64,000 bases of DNA. Origin: Ruminococcus sp. OA3. Lineage in GTDB: Bacteria > Bacillota > Clostridia > Lachnospirales > Lachnospiraceae. Below are positions 26,075 to 35,660 of this stretch, in pieces (position 1 is the stretch's first letter; each line of letters opens with the position of its first letter). Below the pieces are notes generated by a model that saw nothing but the letters and a program-made list of their open reading frames with translations, was not told where the DNA came from and did not search any database. The stretch covers positions 3,968,001-4,032,000 of the forward strand of contig NZ_JAKNTO010000001.1 in the NCBI RefSeq assembly GCF_022440845.1. Reading direction: 5' to 3'. Both the position numbers and the translations under genes were made by a program.

Positions 26075-26998
26075 CTAATCAAACAACTTTTCCCGATAGA
26101 CTCCTTGGGCAATCAGCTTTCTAAACGCCTCCACAACAGAATCCTTATCTTCCTGGTACGTTACGCCAAACCACTGTGCACCGGTATTGATCACGTGTAC
26201 ATCTGCACGTTTCTCCTGCAGCAGCCCGTCTATTATCGTAGGCAGAAGATATTCCTGCTTCGAATCTTCAGCTGATAATCCAGAGAGAAATTTCACAAAT
26301 CCACTCTCCAGTTCATCCAGAAATTCAGGCTGCATCCCCCACATGTTCATGGATACTTTAGCATCAGCAGCAACCGGAACAATTCCGTCTTCTGTCTGGA
26401 TGCCGGCACCTTCCGGGGTTTTTATAATATTTTTCGTCTCCGCAATACCGACCAGATTATTTTCTTTATCCATCCGGCAGATTCCACGGGTCACACCACC
26501 ATTGTCACTGAGTGTATTTCCAAGCATGAATCCCGCCATACAAATGTCGTAGTGTCCGTCCGCTGCGGGCATCTCACTTACGAGATAATCATGCAGTTTT
26601 ACAAATGGTTCTTTTCCATAATAATCATCAGCATTGATCACTACAAACGGTTCTTTTATCAGCCCTTTACAGCTCAAAACCGCCTGCCCCGTACCCCATG
26701 GCTTTGTTCGGTCATCCGGTTTCTCAAATCCTTCCGGGAGGTCTTGAAGCTCCTGAAATGCATATACTACTTCTGTCAGCTTTTCAATCCGGTTTCCGAT
26801 TATCTGTTTAAAGTCGCTCTCCAGATCTTTTCGAATAATAAACACAACCTTATTAAACCCGGCTTCCAGTGCATCATGAATGGAGTAATCCATAATAATT
26901 TCCCCGTTCGGACCTACCGGCTCCAGCTGCTTAATACCTTTTCCATACCGGCTTCCGATACCGGCCGCCATGATTACCAGTGCTGTTTTCTTCTCCAT
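26075..26998 (-). CDS. Nucleotidyltransferase-family protein (NDP-sugar pyrophosphorylase-like)
   Basis: A 307-aa protein with the sugar-nucleotidyltransferase signature MAAGIGSRYGKGIKQLEPVG at the N-terminus and the metal-binding VINADDYYG loop near residue 130. It has no C-terminal acyltransferase repeats, so it is not GlmU. The start at ATG 26998 (AGGAGAG upstream) removes an overlap with prfA. It lies between prfA and glmM, so a role in sugar-nucleotide or wall/capsule precursor synthesis is likely; the nucleotide and sugar are unknown. Confidence 0.88.
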   Translation of the reverse strand: MEKKTALVIMAAGIGSRYGKGIKQLEPVGPNGEIIMDYSIHDALEAGFNKVVFIIRKDLESDFKQIIGNRIEKLTEVVYAFQELQDLPEGFEKPDDRTKPWGTGQAVLSCKGLIKEPFVVINADDYYGKEPFVKLHDYLVSEMPAADGHYDICMAGFMLGNTLSDNGGVTRGICRMDKENNLVGIAETKNIIKTPEGAGIQTEDGIVPVAADAKVSMNMWGMQPEFLDELESGFVKFLSGLSAEDSKQEYLLPTIIDGLLQEKRADVHVINTGAQWFGVTYQEDKDSVVEAFRKLIAQGVYREKLFD

Positions 26999-27041
26999 AA
27001 CTTCTCTCCTGTGCTTTTTCTTTTCCTCAGCAGCCTGATCT

Positions 27042-28115
27042 TTAATCATCCTGCAGTTTGCTGAGTTTTGCAGCCTGATCAGCGGCTATCAGACTATCAA
27101 TGATTTCTTCCAGGTCTCCGTTCATTATGTTATCCAGTTTATGCAAAGTCAGTTTAATCCTGTGGTCCGTCACCCGCCCCTGCGGGAAATTATAGGTACG
27201 GATTTTCTCGGAACGGTCCCCCGTACCGACCTGGCTTCTCCTGGCCTCCGCCTCGGCATCATGCTGTTTTTCAAGCTCCATCTCATAAAGGCGGGCCCTC
27301 AGCACTTTGAGTGCCTTTTCTTTATTCTTGAGCTGTGATTTTTCATCCTGACATGAAATCACGATACCACTCGGTATATGTGTCAGACGCACGGCAGAGT
27401 CCGTCGTATTGACGCACTGCCCTCCGTTTCCGGATGCCCGGAACACATCAAATTTGCAGTCATTCATATCAAGCTGAAAATCAATTTCCTCTGCCTCCGG
27501 CATGATCGCAACTGTGATCGTCGACGTATGGATCCGCCCGCTGGATTCAGTCTCCGGTACACGCTGCACCCGGTGTACACCGCTTTCGTACTTCAGACGT
27601 GAATAGGCTCCGTTTCCATTGATCATAAAAGTGACTTCCTTAAAACCGCCGTTTCCGTTTTCATTCAGACTGATCAATTCCGTTTTCCAGCGGTGTGATT
27701 CGGCATATTTCACATACATACGGTATACTTCCGCCGCAAACAGCGCCGCTTCATCTCCACCCGCTCCGCCGCGGATTTCCACGATTACATTCTTGCTGTC
27801 ATTCGGGTCTTTCGGAAGCAGCAGGACTTTCAGCGTATGTTCCAGCTCTTCCGTCCTCTTTTTTGCATCAGACAGCTCTTCCTTCAGCATCTCCCGCATA
27901 TCCGCATCAGATTCCTCCTCTAACATGGAAAGACTGTCCTCTATTGTCTGCTTACACTTCTTATATTCTTTATATGCATCCACTATCGGCTGCAGGTCAC
28001 TTTGTTCTTTCATCAGCTTCTGGAATCTGGTCTGATCGTTAGCCACCGTCGGCTCATTCAATTCACTTAAAATCTCCTCAAAACGGATCAGAAGATCTTC
28101 CAATTTATCAAACAT
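27042..28115 (-). CDS. prfA: Peptide chain release factor 1
   Basis: A 357-aa class I release factor. It has the GGQ motif ([15 protein letters not shown]) that hydrolyses peptidyl-tRNA and a domain 1 rich in Glu/Leu helices. The RF1-type recognition loop lies at [18 protein letters not shown]. It ends 15 bp after prmC, whose product methylates the GGQ glutamine, in the common prmC-prfA arrangement. Confidence 0.97.
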   Translation of the reverse strand: MFDKLEDLLIRFEEILSELNEPTVANDQTRFQKLMKEQSDLQPIVDAYKEYKKCKQTIEDSLSMLEEESDADMREMLKEELSDAKKRTEELEHTLKVLLLPKDPNDSKNVIVEIRGGAGGDEAALFAAEVYRMYVKYAESHRWKTELISLNENGNGGFKEVTFMINGNGAYSRLKYESGVHRVQRVPETESSGRIHTSTITVAIMPEAEEIDFQLDMNDCKFDVFRASGNGGQCVNTTDSAVRLTHIPSGIVISCQDEKSQLKNKEKALKVLRARLYEMELEKQHDAEAEARRSQVGTGDRSEKIRTYNFPQGRVTDHRIKLTLHKLDNIMNGDLEEIIDSLIAADQAAKLSKLQDD

Positions 28116-28130
28116 GATGCTCTCCTCCTG

Positions 28131-28979
28131 TTATTTCTTTCTTTTGCCGCACTTTTTCCCCAGTGCCACACGGTTCAGTCCACCAAGATCCCGGATGATC
28201 TGTATATCCCGGTACCCCGCATCACAGAGCAGTTCTGTCAGCGCTTCTCCCTGATCAAATCCGATCTCAAACGCCAGCAGTCCATTTTCTTCCAGATATT
28301 GTCCGGCCTGCAGGATGATCTGCCTGTAAAAATGCAGGCCGTCTTCTCTTCCATCCAGCGCAAGCAGCGGTTCATGAAGGCGCACTTCATCCATCAGGGT
28401 CGGTATGACATCCGTGCGAATATACGGCGGGTTGGATACGATTACATCGTAACGCCCTTCTATGTTCTCAAACAGGTCGCTTTTTATAAACCTGGCATTC
28501 ACTCCATTTTTGGCTGCGTTTTTTCCCGCTGTTTCAAGTGCGTACTCAGAGATATCCGACCCGGTGCCCTGAAGGCGACGGCCGTATTTTAGAAGGCTGA
28601 CTACAATACAGCCTGAGCCCGTACAGAGATCCAGGACCCGTGAATCTTCCGGAATCCTCTCCAGCACAGTCTCAACCAGGATTTCCGTATCCTGTCTGGG
28701 TATCAATACATGTTCATTTACACAAAAAGACAGACCCATAAAATAAGCTGTATGGGTCAGGTACTGAAGCGGAACATGCCGGCTTCTTTGCCCGACCAGC
28801 AGTCTGTACTGCTCTTCTTTTGCTTCCTCTATTATATCATCCGTATGCATAAAATAATAGTTCTTATCGATATCGCATACGTATTCCAACAAATACCATG
28901 CATCTGCTTCGCCGTTTTCTATTCCGCGCTGCGACAGATACTGTCTTCCTTCCCTGAGAAGTTCGCCCAGGGTCCTCAT
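28131..28979 (-). CDS. prmC: Release-factor glutamine methyltransferase
   Basis: A 282-aa SAM-dependent methyltransferase (HemK family). SAM motif VLDLCTGSGCIVVSL is near residue 115 and the catalytic NPPY motif (VIVSNPPYIRTD) is near residue 178. It methylates the Gln of GGQ in RF1/RF2; prfA is the next gene. The start overlaps the DUF1385 stop by 4 bases, so the genes are coupled. Confidence 0.97.
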   Translation of the reverse strand: MRTLGELLREGRQYLSQRGIENGEADAWYLLEYVCDIDKNYYFMHTDDIIEEAKEEQYRLLVGQRSRHVPLQYLTHTAYFMGLSFCVNEHVLIPRQDTEILVETVLERIPEDSRVLDLCTGSGCIVVSLLKYGRRLQGTGSDISEYALETAGKNAAKNGVNARFIKSDLFENIEGRYDVIVSNPPYIRTDVIPTLMDEVRLHEPLLALDGREDGLHFYRQIILQAGQYLEENGLLAFEIGFDQGEALTELLCDAGYRDIQIIRDLGGLNRVALGKKCGKRKK

Positions 28980-29941
28980 TCGGGCTGTCCTTCCCGGAAG
29001 GCTTCGTCTGAAAAATTCGCAGTTAAATACGTCCTCCAGTCGAACACTGCTTCAACTGCCGCGATCGCAACTTCTACCATATCCGCTTCCGGCTCTCTTG
29101 TTGTCAGTCTCTGGAGAGCCATTCCCGGCTTGCTGAGCAGATTTACAATTTTATTATCACTGCGCCCTGCAAGCCGTATAATCTCATAGGAAACCCCCGC
29201 AATGACAGGAACCAGCAGCAGACGAACCACTACACGAAGCCACGGTGATGAGACTCTGATAAACAGAAAGAAAATAATGCTTACCACCATGACAAACAGC
29301 AGGAAACTGGTACCGCAGCGTTTATGCTCCCGAGAACTGCTCATGACGTTCTCAACCGTCAGGTCCATTCCGTGTTCCACACAGTTTATGCACTTATGCT
29401 CTGCACCGTGATACATAAATACCCTCTGAATATCCTTCATCCTGGAAATCAGCATGATATATCCAAGAAAAATGATGATTCGAACGACCGCCTCCGCGAT
29501 CGCGATAATGGGTTCTGATGATGTGATACTCCTCAGAAATCCTGCAATAAAATAAGGAAGCATGATAAAAATAGCCACCGACAGTACGATGGAAAATGCA
29601 ACCGTCCCATACATCAGCAATTTGTCCTGCTTCTCTCTTTTTACGTCCGCCTTTTCCTGTTCTTCCCTTGTCAGCGTCACCGTTTCCTCTTCTTCATCTT
29701 CATAAAAGCTTGCGGAATAGGTCAGACATTTCATCCCGACCACCAGTGATTCTATAAAGTTAAACACTCCACGGACAATCGGCGTCTTTTTCAGCAGCGG
29801 ACTTTTTATAATGCTTTTATACGGCTCCGTCTTTACTTCGATTTCACCGTCCGGTTTACGTACCGCCACCGAATACACATCCTCATGGCGCATCATGATT
29901 CCTTCCAGCACTGCCTGCCCGCCAATATTTGATGATTTCAT
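28976..29941 (-). CDS. DUF1385 family membrane protein (YqhQ-like)
   Basis: A 321-aa protein matching the DUF1385 family: N-terminal SNIGGQAVLEGIMMRHEDVYSVAVRKPDG, the conserved FMYHGAEHKCINCVEHG centre (residues 188-204), the SREHKRCGTSFLLFVM segment, and several membrane helices. Function is not established. The gene often sits beside rpmE and prmC in Clostridia, as here. It is separated from rpmE by a terminator, so it likely has its own promoter. Confidence 0.9.
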   Translation of the reverse strand: MKSSNIGGQAVLEGIMMRHEDVYSVAVRKPDGEIEVKTEPYKSIIKSPLLKKTPIVRGVFNFIESLVVGMKCLTYSASFYEDEEEETVTLTREEQEKADVKREKQDKLLMYGTVAFSIVLSVAIFIMLPYFIAGFLRSITSSEPIIAIAEAVVRIIIFLGYIMLISRMKDIQRVFMYHGAEHKCINCVEHGMDLTVENVMSSSREHKRCGTSFLLFVMVVSIIFFLFIRVSSPWLRVVVRLLLVPVIAGVSYEIIRLAGRSDNKIVNLLSKPGMALQRLTTREPEADMVEVAIAAVEAVFDWRTYLTANFSDEAFREGQPE

Positions 29942-29975
29942 ATATATATTGTCCCCTTAAATCTATTCACATTAG

Positions 29976-30008
29976 AAAAATAGGTTGAGATTGTGCCAAT
30001 CTCAACCT
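29976..30008 (-). terminator. rpmE terminator
   Basis: AGGTTGAGATTG (29982-29993) and CAATCTCAACCT (29997-30008) form a perfect 12-bp stem with a 3-nt loop, followed on the minus strand by ATTTTTCTAATG. It lies 14 bp after rpmE. Confidence 0.9.
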
Positions 30009-30021
30009 GTTTTAACGTCTC

Positions 30022-30231
30022 TTATTTATTATCGCTCATTCCGTATTTCTTATTAAACTTATCAATACGTCCGCGTGCAGCTGCTGCCTTCTGCTGTCCT
30101 GTGTAGAACGGATGGCATTTTGAGCAGATTTCTACGTGGATATCCTTCTTTGTAGATCCCGTAGTAAATGTATTACCGCAGTTGCAGGTTACTGTTGCCT
30201 GATGGTACTCTGGATGGATTCCTTCTCTCAT
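30022..30231 (-). CDS. rpmE: 50S ribosomal protein L31
   Basis: A 69-aa ribosomal protein. It begins [22 protein letters not shown] and carries the zinc-ribbon Cys pairs CNCG and CSKCH, so it is the zinc-containing (C+) form. ATG 30231 has AGAGGTG 6 bases upstream and is preferred over a GTG at 30240. A strong terminator follows. Zinc-form L31 can be a zinc reserve under limitation. Confidence 0.97.
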   Translation of the reverse strand: MREGIHPEYHQATVTCNCGNTFTTGSTKKDIHVEICSKCHPFYTGQQKAAAARGRIDKFNKKYGMSDNK

Positions 30232-30342
30232 TTTTTTCACCTCTTCTATCTGTTATTCTTCATTATTTAAATCATATCACGATTTTCTCAATTTAAACAG
30301 CTTTTGAATTATATCATGTCCTTATTACAAATGCAAGTTTCT

Positions 30343-31698
30343 TTAAAGAAATTTTTGTTTTTTCACCATTTGTACAAATTCCAGATTTGTCTTCGTCCTC
30401 GAAAACATGTTCAGGATATTTTCTACCGCATCTTCTGATTTCATTCCATTCAGCGCTTTCCGCATAATATACGTTGCTTCCTGCTCTTCCTGAGTCAGAA
30501 GAAGATCATCACGGCGTGTTCCTGATTTTCCAATGTCAATAGCAGGAAACACCCGCTTCTCCTGAAGTTTCCGGTCAAGAACAAGTTCCATATTACCCGT
30601 TCCTTTAAACTCCTCGTACACAACATCATCCATCTTACTGCCGGTATCCACAAGAGCCGTTGCCAGTATCGTCAGGCTTCCGCCCTCTCTCATATTTCTG
30701 GCGGCGCCAAAGAAACGCTTCGGCATATGAAGCGCTGCCGGATCCAGACCGCCGGAAAGCGTCCTGCCGCTTGGCGGCACCGTGAGATTATACGCTCTCG
30801 CAAGACGTGTAATACTGTCAATAAAGATCGTCACATCTTTTTTATGTTCAACCAGACGCTTCGCCCTTTCAATAACCATCTCCGAAACTCGTTTGTGATG
30901 TTCCGGTAGTTCATCAAACGTCGAATATATAACTTCTACATTCGGCCCTTTGATCGCTTCTTTTATATCCGTCACTTCTTCCGGCCGTTCATCAATCAGC
31001 AGAATAATCAGATGCATGTCCGGACTGTTCTTCAGAATTGATTTTGCAGCATCCTTGAGAAGTGTCGTCTTTCCTGCCTTTGGAGGTGAAACGATCATAC
31101 CTCTCTGTCCTTTTCCGATAGGGCTTACCAAATCCACAATCCTCATCGCCAGACTTCCACCCTGGCGTTCCAGCCGCAGGCGTTCATTCGGAAAAACAGG
31201 CGTCATATCCTCAAAGTTGCAGCGTTTCACGCTTTCATTCGGAGACAGGCCGTTTATCCTAGTTACATACAGCAACGCGCTGAATTTTTCATTCTGGGAT
31301 TTCACCCGGGTATTACCCTGAAGAATATCACCGGTTTTGAGATTAAAACGGCGTATTTGAGACGGAGAAACGTAAACATCATGTTCCCCTGGGAGATAGT
31401 TTTCACATCGGATGAACCCATATCCGTCGCTCATCACTTCCAGGATACCGTTCGCTGATTCACCGCTGTCAAGCTGATTGTAATCTACCCTGCCCTTTTC
31501 TTCTGTCTCTTTTTCAATCCGTTTTTCTGAATCACTCTCAGGTGCGGTTTCAAGTTTCTCTTTTTCATCTTCCTGCACCATAAGTTCAATCAGCTCGCTC
31601 TTCTTCATCGTGGATATTCCCTTTAAACCACGTCTTTTAGCAGCATCACGCAATACTCCTACCTGTAATGTTTCATATTTTTCTCTCATCAAATCCAT
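30343..31698 (-). CDS. rho: Transcription termination factor Rho
   Basis: A 451-aa hexameric RNA helicase. It has an N-terminal Rho-N helix ([19 protein letters not shown]), an acidic insert (45-75) and the RNA-binding cold-shock-like domain from about 85. The ATPase domain has P-loop [10 protein letters not shown], Walker [13 protein letters not shown], the Q/R loops, and [16 protein letters not shown] near the C-terminus. Start 31698 leaves a short SD spacing (GAGG-TAA-ATG); an in-frame ATG at 31689 is the alternative. It heads the housekeeping block. Confidence 0.97.
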   Translation of the reverse strand: MDLMREKYETLQVGVLRDAAKRRGLKGISTMKKSELIELMVQEDEKEKLETAPESDSEKRIEKETEEKGRVDYNQLDSGESANGILEVMSDGYGFIRCENYLPGEHDVYVSPSQIRRFNLKTGDILQGNTRVKSQNEKFSALLYVTRINGLSPNESVKRCNFEDMTPVFPNERLRLERQGGSLAMRIVDLVSPIGKGQRGMIVSPPKAGKTTLLKDAAKSILKNSPDMHLIILLIDERPEEVTDIKEAIKGPNVEVIYSTFDELPEHHKRVSEMVIERAKRLVEHKKDVTIFIDSITRLARAYNLTVPPSGRTLSGGLDPAALHMPKRFFGAARNMREGGSLTILATALVDTGSKMDDVVYEEFKGTGNMELVLDRKLQEKRVFPAIDIGKSGTRRDDLLLTQEEQEATYIMRKALNGMKSEDAVENILNMFSRTKTNLEFVQMVKKQKFL

Positions 31699-31797
31699 TT
31701 ACCTCGTATTCGAAAATCAGGTTCCAGTTACTTCCAGTATACCAAATCATAACCTTTCATACAACACCGAAAAATTTTCCTTTCTCACAACCCTGAT

Positions 31798-31841
31798 AAA
31801 AGGTGCATCTGCGAACTGTTGTTCCATTCGCAGATGCACCT
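31798..31841 (-). terminator. Terminator after sugar isomerase gene
   Basis: AGGTGCATCTGCGAA (31801-31815) and TTCGCAGATGCACCT (31827-31841) form a perfect 15-bp stem with an 11-nt loop, followed on the minus strand by TTTATC. It lies 30 bp beyond the stop codon at 31872. Confidence 0.85.
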
Positions 31842-31871
31842 GATTTATTACATATTATAAGTTTAGCGTCG

Positions 31872-32741
31872 TTAATTCCAGTATTTCTCCACATGTGTTT
31901 TCGTATATTCTGCCGCCGTCCTGATATTCTCCTCATTTGAGAGAGCATAATATTCTGGACGGAACACCTCCATCGTGCATACACCGCCCTCAAATCCGAT
32001 CTTTTTGAGTGTATCCGCGTAGCGTTTATGATCCAGACAGTCTCCCGGCAATCCCGGCCACAGGCGCTTTTCATCTGTATTATACGCGGCACCGCAAGGC
32101 ATATTTTCCATCCCGTTCAAATGCCATACAAAAATCTTCTTTCCGTCGGCCTTTTCAAGGTTATCAAAAGAGGACGCCATCGCATGGAAATGATACTGGT
32201 CAAGCGTGATTCCTACCATCGAAGAATCCACTTCCTGCACAATCGCATACGCGTCTTCAAAACGATTGATCGACATACCCGGAGCGCCGCAGAATTCCAG
32301 CGAAAGCCTGATTCCGTGAGGTTCTGCTTTTTTCACCATATCCCTGAGTACTGCGACAGCATCTTCACGAATCTCATCGATTGTAGCATGAACGGGCAGA
32401 TCCATGGAAGGCACAACAACGATCATCTTACACTGAAGTTTGTTGCAGATTCCAATAATTCTGTCCAGTCTGGCCATCACTGCATCTTTCTCCTCCTGCG
32501 TCTGCTTCATATTGAAAAAGACCAGTGCATTATAGGAAAGCATTTTCAGCTTATGGTTCGGATCAGCAAACCATGCAGCGAGATCATCCACCGTATATTT
32601 CCCTTCTGCAAGATCACGCTCAAGACATTCCGACTGAATATCTATGTAGTCAAAGCCGTATTTTTCACAGAGTTCCAGATCCTCCATTACTGAATGATTT
32701 TTGCAAAAACGATTACATCCTTCATTAAATCCCGTTTTCAT
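31872..32741 (-). CDS. Sugar phosphate isomerase/epimerase (AP endonuclease 2-like TIM barrel)
   Basis: A 289-aa TIM-barrel protein of the IolE/IolH/xylose-isomerase-like family: early LCEKYGFDYIDIQSECL, the central EDAVAVLRDMVKKAEPHGIRLSLEFCG with its metal-ligand Glu, then MVGITLDQYHFH and IFVWHLNGMEN. ATG 32741 has AAAGGA about 10 bases upstream. It starts 31 bp after an inositol-dehydrogenase-like gene in the same operon, so inositol or a related polyol/ketose is the likely substrate class. Confidence 0.88.
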   Translation of the reverse strand: MKTGFNEGCNRFCKNHSVMEDLELCEKYGFDYIDIQSECLERDLAEGKYTVDDLAAWFADPNHKLKMLSYNALVFFNMKQTQEEKDAVMARLDRIIGICNKLQCKMIVVVPSMDLPVHATIDEIREDAVAVLRDMVKKAEPHGIRLSLEFCGAPGMSINRFEDAYAIVQEVDSSMVGITLDQYHFHAMASSFDNLEKADGKKIFVWHLNGMENMPCGAAYNTDEKRLWPGLPGDCLDHKRYADTLKKIGFEGGVCTMEVFRPEYYALSNEENIRTAAEYTKTHVEKYWN

Positions 32742-32772
32742 AATAGCCTGTTCCTTTCTTAAACTGATCATA

Positions 32773-33786
32773 TTATTTTTTATAGAAGTCAGGTGTTCCG
32801 CCGGTGATGACTTTTTCTGTTTTTCCGGATTTCTGAGATGCAACAAGAGCATCTGCTGTAATCGCAGCCGTGTAGCCGTCCCATGCAGAAGAACCGCCCG
32901 TAGTTCCAGCTTTTGCATTATCAACCCAGTCCTGCAGTTCCACATCATAAGAATCAATAAAACGCAGGATCCAGTTCTTTTCAATGGCAGTGGCCACCTC
33001 AAAATTCCTGCGTGTGGTCGGGAAGGACGGGCATGGCAGATTGATGACGCCGTCTTCGCAGACAACTTCGCAGTTGATATCATATCCGAATCCACAGTTC
33101 ACATTGACTTCCAGCATGCAGACAACGCCGCCTTTTGTTTTCATAATCATAACCTGTGGATCTCTCAGTCCCTCATGCGCATTTTTAGTTACTTTAGGCA
33201 TAATGCACTGAACTTCATCCCACTCATCACCGCCGATCAGCCAGGGCAGTACATCGATCTCATGGATTGCTGTGTCTGTGACAGCCATCTCTGTCGTATA
33301 GTCATCTGCAACAGACTCCGCACGGTGAGTACATTTCAAAACCAGAGGAGCTCCAAAATCACCAGTTTCAATCAGCTCTCTGACCTGATTGTATCCGCGG
33401 TCATAGCGGCGCATAAAACCAACCTGAACCAGATGTTTTCCGGAGGCAATTTCTGCATCTACAATCTCTTTGCATTCTGCCGCAGTTGTAGTCAGAGGCT
33501 TCTCTGTGAACACCGGTTTTTCCGCAGCGATGGCCCTGAGAATGGCATCTTTGTGATAATTTCCAGGAGTCGTAACAACAACCGCATCAACTTCCGAATC
33601 GTTGATCAATTCTGCAGCATCCGTATAAACCCTGACTCCTCCGACCAGCTCAGATGCTGCCCTTGCACCTTCCTCAAAAACATCGCATACAGCGGTAACT
33701 GTGACTCCCTGGATCTTGTACTGAAGACGTTTTGCATGTTCTTTACCAATCATTCCGCACCCGATAATACCCACTCTCAAATCCAT
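32773..33786 (-). CDS. Gfo/Idh/MocA oxidoreductase, inositol 2-dehydrogenase-like
   Basis: A 337-aa NAD-dependent dehydrogenase. The Rossmann motif GIIGCGMIGKEHAKRL is at the N-terminus, EKP (VFTEKPLTTT) is near residue 97, and the catalytic D-x-x-x-H region AVTDTAIHEIDVLPWL lies near residue 175. ATG 33786 has GGAGG 8 bases before it. The paired isomerase/epimerase and a LacI regulator suggest inositol-type catabolism. It is the first gene after an operator-bearing promoter. Confidence 0.9.
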   Translation of the reverse strand: MDLRVGIIGCGMIGKEHAKRLQYKIQGVTVTAVCDVFEEGARAASELVGGVRVYTDAAELINDSEVDAVVVTTPGNYHKDAILRAIAAEKPVFTEKPLTTTAAECKEIVDAEIASGKHLVQVGFMRRYDRGYNQVRELIETGDFGAPLVLKCTHRAESVADDYTTEMAVTDTAIHEIDVLPWLIGGDEWDEVQCIMPKVTKNAHEGLRDPQVMIMKTKGGVVCMLEVNVNCGFGYDINCEVVCEDGVINLPCPSFPTTRRNFEVATAIEKNWILRFIDSYDVELQDWVDNAKAGTTGGSSAWDGYTAAITADALVASQKSGKTEKVITGGTPDFYKK

Positions 33787-33859
33787 TCTCAAATCCTCCA
33801 TAGCTAATTTGCTCTGCACTCATACATTTTGTATTCGTGTCCATCTATTTGTTACGTAC

Positions 33860-33888
33860 ATTATATTCTAGCGTTCACGAGAACGCAA
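33860..33888 (-). promoter_or_regulatory. Promoter with LacI-type operator palindrome for the dehydrogenase operon
   Basis: On the minus strand TTGCGT (33883-33888), a 17-bp spacer and TATAAT (33860-33865) make a promoter. The 16-bp palindrome GCGTTCTCGTGAACGC (33871-33886) covers the -35 and spacer, so a bound repressor would block RNA polymerase. The neighbouring LacI-family gene is the likely binder. Confidence 0.75.
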
Positions 33889-33997
33889 TAGGTTTTACCA
33901 AAAAATCCTTTTTTCATAGGATATTACAATAAACGCTTATGTTTTTTAGGCTATTTTCCCAATTTCAGCGTTTTTTTTAGCTTTATGCACGCAAGCC

Positions 33998-34033
33998 AAA
34001 AAAATAACCGTATCAATGCTGATACAGTTATTT
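33998..34033 (-). terminator. Terminator after LacI-family gene
   Basis: AAATAACCGTATCA (34002-34015) pairs with TGATACAGTTATTT (34020-34033), with one mismatch. On the minus strand it ends in TTTTTTTGG. It lies 57 bp after the LacI stop codon. Confidence 0.82.
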
Positions 34034-34090
34034 TAATTTGCGTTCAATATGCACGCTTTTTTATCCCTCTGCTGAAGAGGGCTGTTTTGC

Positions 34091-35119
34091 TTACTTCAAA
34101 TTATATTTTGTTACAACGCTTGGCTCAATATACTCACTTGGTTCCGCCGGATTCAATCCTTTTGCCACATAATCATAGAGAATATAAAGCGGGCGGTACC
34201 CCTGGTATTCGGCCCCCTGCCCAAACAGCAGGCTGATACGGCCCGCCTTCAGATCTTTGACATTCATCGGATTGGCATCAAAGGTGAACACACGAATCTG
34301 CCCCGTCTTCCCCGCTTCCTCAATCGCGCTGCACACACCCTGTGTACCGTTCGATGCCGAAAACACTCCCGCAATGTCCGGATGCTCGCCGAGGGCCGTC
34401 TTAGTAATCTCATACGCAAAAGTATCATTGTCAAAACAGGCCTGCAGCGGAAGCAGCTCAACCTTCGGAAAATCCCTCTGCAGCACTTCCATAAAACCTT
34501 TTGCACGGATGTAATGGGCATAGTTCGTCAGGTGCGCCGTGATAGGCAGCACTTTCCCGCCACCCGCAAACATATATCCCATCATGACACCCGCGATCTG
34601 ACCCCCGACATAATTGTCCATTCCCACATAACACAGGCGCCTGCTGTCCGGCAAGTCTCCGTTGAAAACCACCACCGGTATCCCGGACTCCACAAGGCCG
34701 TCAACCCGCTTTGCCACATCCGGTTCCGTAACCGGCGTAAATGCGATCGCCTGACATCCCTCCTCCAAAAACTCATCGATCGCCGACATCTCCGCCTTCT
34801 TATCAATTGTCGGATGCGTTTTAATCAGAGTCGTCACTCCAAATGCTTTTAGTTCAGCAGCCGCCTTCTCTGCCCCCGCAAGCACCATCTGCATTGTTGG
34901 CGTCGCAACCGACTGCACATAAACGCCAAATTTAAACTCTCTGCCCGCAAGCACCAGAGCCTGCCCCGCAGGATGAGGCTGGTACCCCAGCTCATCCGCA
35001 ATTCTTCTGATTCGCTCTGCAACCTCCGGTTTAACACGCCCCCGGTTATGCAGTGCACGGTCAACAGTTCCCCGCGAAACACCTGCAAGCTCTGCGATCT
35101 GTTTTGATGTAACCGCCAT
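34091..35119 (-). CDS. LacI-family transcriptional regulator
   Basis: A 342-aa regulator. It has an N-terminal helix-turn-helix (TSKQIAELAGVSRGTVDRAL) and hinge, and a sugar-binding sensor domain resembling ribose/inositol-type periplasmic proteins (FGVYVQSVATPTMQMVLAGAEKAA; ITAHLTNYAHYIRAKGFMEVL). It is upstream of the dehydrogenase/isomerase operon but separated by a terminator and that operon's own promoter, which contains a palindrome fitting a LacI-type repressor. It has its own near-consensus promoter. Confidence 0.92.
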   Translation of the reverse strand: MAVTSKQIAELAGVSRGTVDRALHNRGRVKPEVAERIRRIADELGYQPHPAGQALVLAGREFKFGVYVQSVATPTMQMVLAGAEKAAAELKAFGVTTLIKTHPTIDKKAEMSAIDEFLEEGCQAIAFTPVTEPDVAKRVDGLVESGIPVVVFNGDLPDSRRLCYVGMDNYVGGQIAGVMMGYMFAGGGKVLPITAHLTNYAHYIRAKGFMEVLQRDFPKVELLPLQACFDNDTFAYEITKTALGEHPDIAGVFSASNGTQGVCSAIEEAGKTGQIRVFTFDANPMNVKDLKAGRISLLFGQGAEYQGYRPLYILYDYVAKGLNPAEPSEYIEPSVVTKYNLK

Positions 35120-35171
35120 TTTAACCTCCCATGCCGCACTTCAGTCACTTGTAACGTATTTATTACGGAAT

Positions 35172-35200
35172 ATTCTACATGATAATAAATTGTCTGTCAA
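35172..35200 (-). promoter_or_regulatory. Promoter of LacI-family gene
   Basis: On the minus strand TTGACA (35195-35200), a 17-bp spacer and TAGAAT (35172-35177), 53 bp before the start codon. Confidence 0.75.
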
Positions 35201-35298
35201 ACAGCTCATAAATACCTTCTTCAGAAGATAATTCGAGATTAACACAGACAGAAAAGGGCGCTTACCATCGAATCCAGAAGGAATTTTCAGTAAACAGA

Positions 35299-35339
35299 AA
35301 TCGCCGCAACACTGATCTTTAATCAGAGCTCCGGCGATT
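35299..35339 (-). terminator. Terminator of the interrupted tRNA gene
   Basis: AATCGCCG (35299-35306) pairs with CGGCGATT (35332-35339), with an inner TGAT/ATCA pair. On the minus strand it is followed by TCTGTTT. It directly follows the tRNA 3' end, so it probably ended the original tRNA transcript. The stretch 35120-35660 otherwise holds only the LacI promoter, the att region and no gene I can support. Confidence 0.6.
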
Positions 35340-35347
35340 CTGTTCAG

Positions 35348-35372
35348 TGCGGGCAACAGGACTTGAACCCGT
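35348..35372 (-). other. Prophage left attachment site (attL): 3' end of a tRNA gene
   Basis: On the minus strand ACGGGTTCAAGTCCTGT (T arm with TTCAAGT loop) is followed by TGCCCGCA, a 7-nt acceptor strand plus discriminator. No matching 5' acceptor, D arm or anticodon arm lies upstream; the sequence there is AT-rich phage-like DNA. This is what remains on the host side when a phage integrates in a tRNA 3' end. The tRNA looks like a Leu type but the anticodon is not present. The intact tRNA should lie at the right junction, beyond the window. Confidence 0.7.
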
Positions 35373-35505
35373 ATCAAGCATATTTCAGTAAAGTGCGTAT
35401 TTACGCCATTTCCCCCGTAAGCCCCGTATTTACTGCGTTTCTGCGTGTATCTATAATATAATAATTGTAACTTAAATATAATTATTAGACCCCAATAATA
35501 AGGCT

Positions 35506-35527
35506 ATGCAACACGAAATGCAACACG
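35506..35527 (+). repeat. Direct repeats near attL
   Basis: ATGCAACACG occurs at 35506-35515 and 35518-35527, in tandem with 12-bp spacing, about 135 bp inside the prophage from the tRNA tail. The position and spacing fit integrase arm-type or excisionase sites; this is inference. Confidence 0.4.
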
Positions 35528-35660
35528 GAATTCCTTCATATATAAGATATATTTCCGGACAAAACTGACAGGGCACCTTGTAATCTACATCCAAAATTGT
35601 TATAATATCTTTGCAGGGGAGCGGTGGCAAGCCCGCCCTCCTTTGCATTACCGGGCTGAT

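Noticed and set aside
35141-35377. 78-codon minus-strand frame across the tRNA tail and LacI promoter
   Set aside because: It runs through a tRNA acceptor stem, its terminator and a promoter, and has no family pattern.
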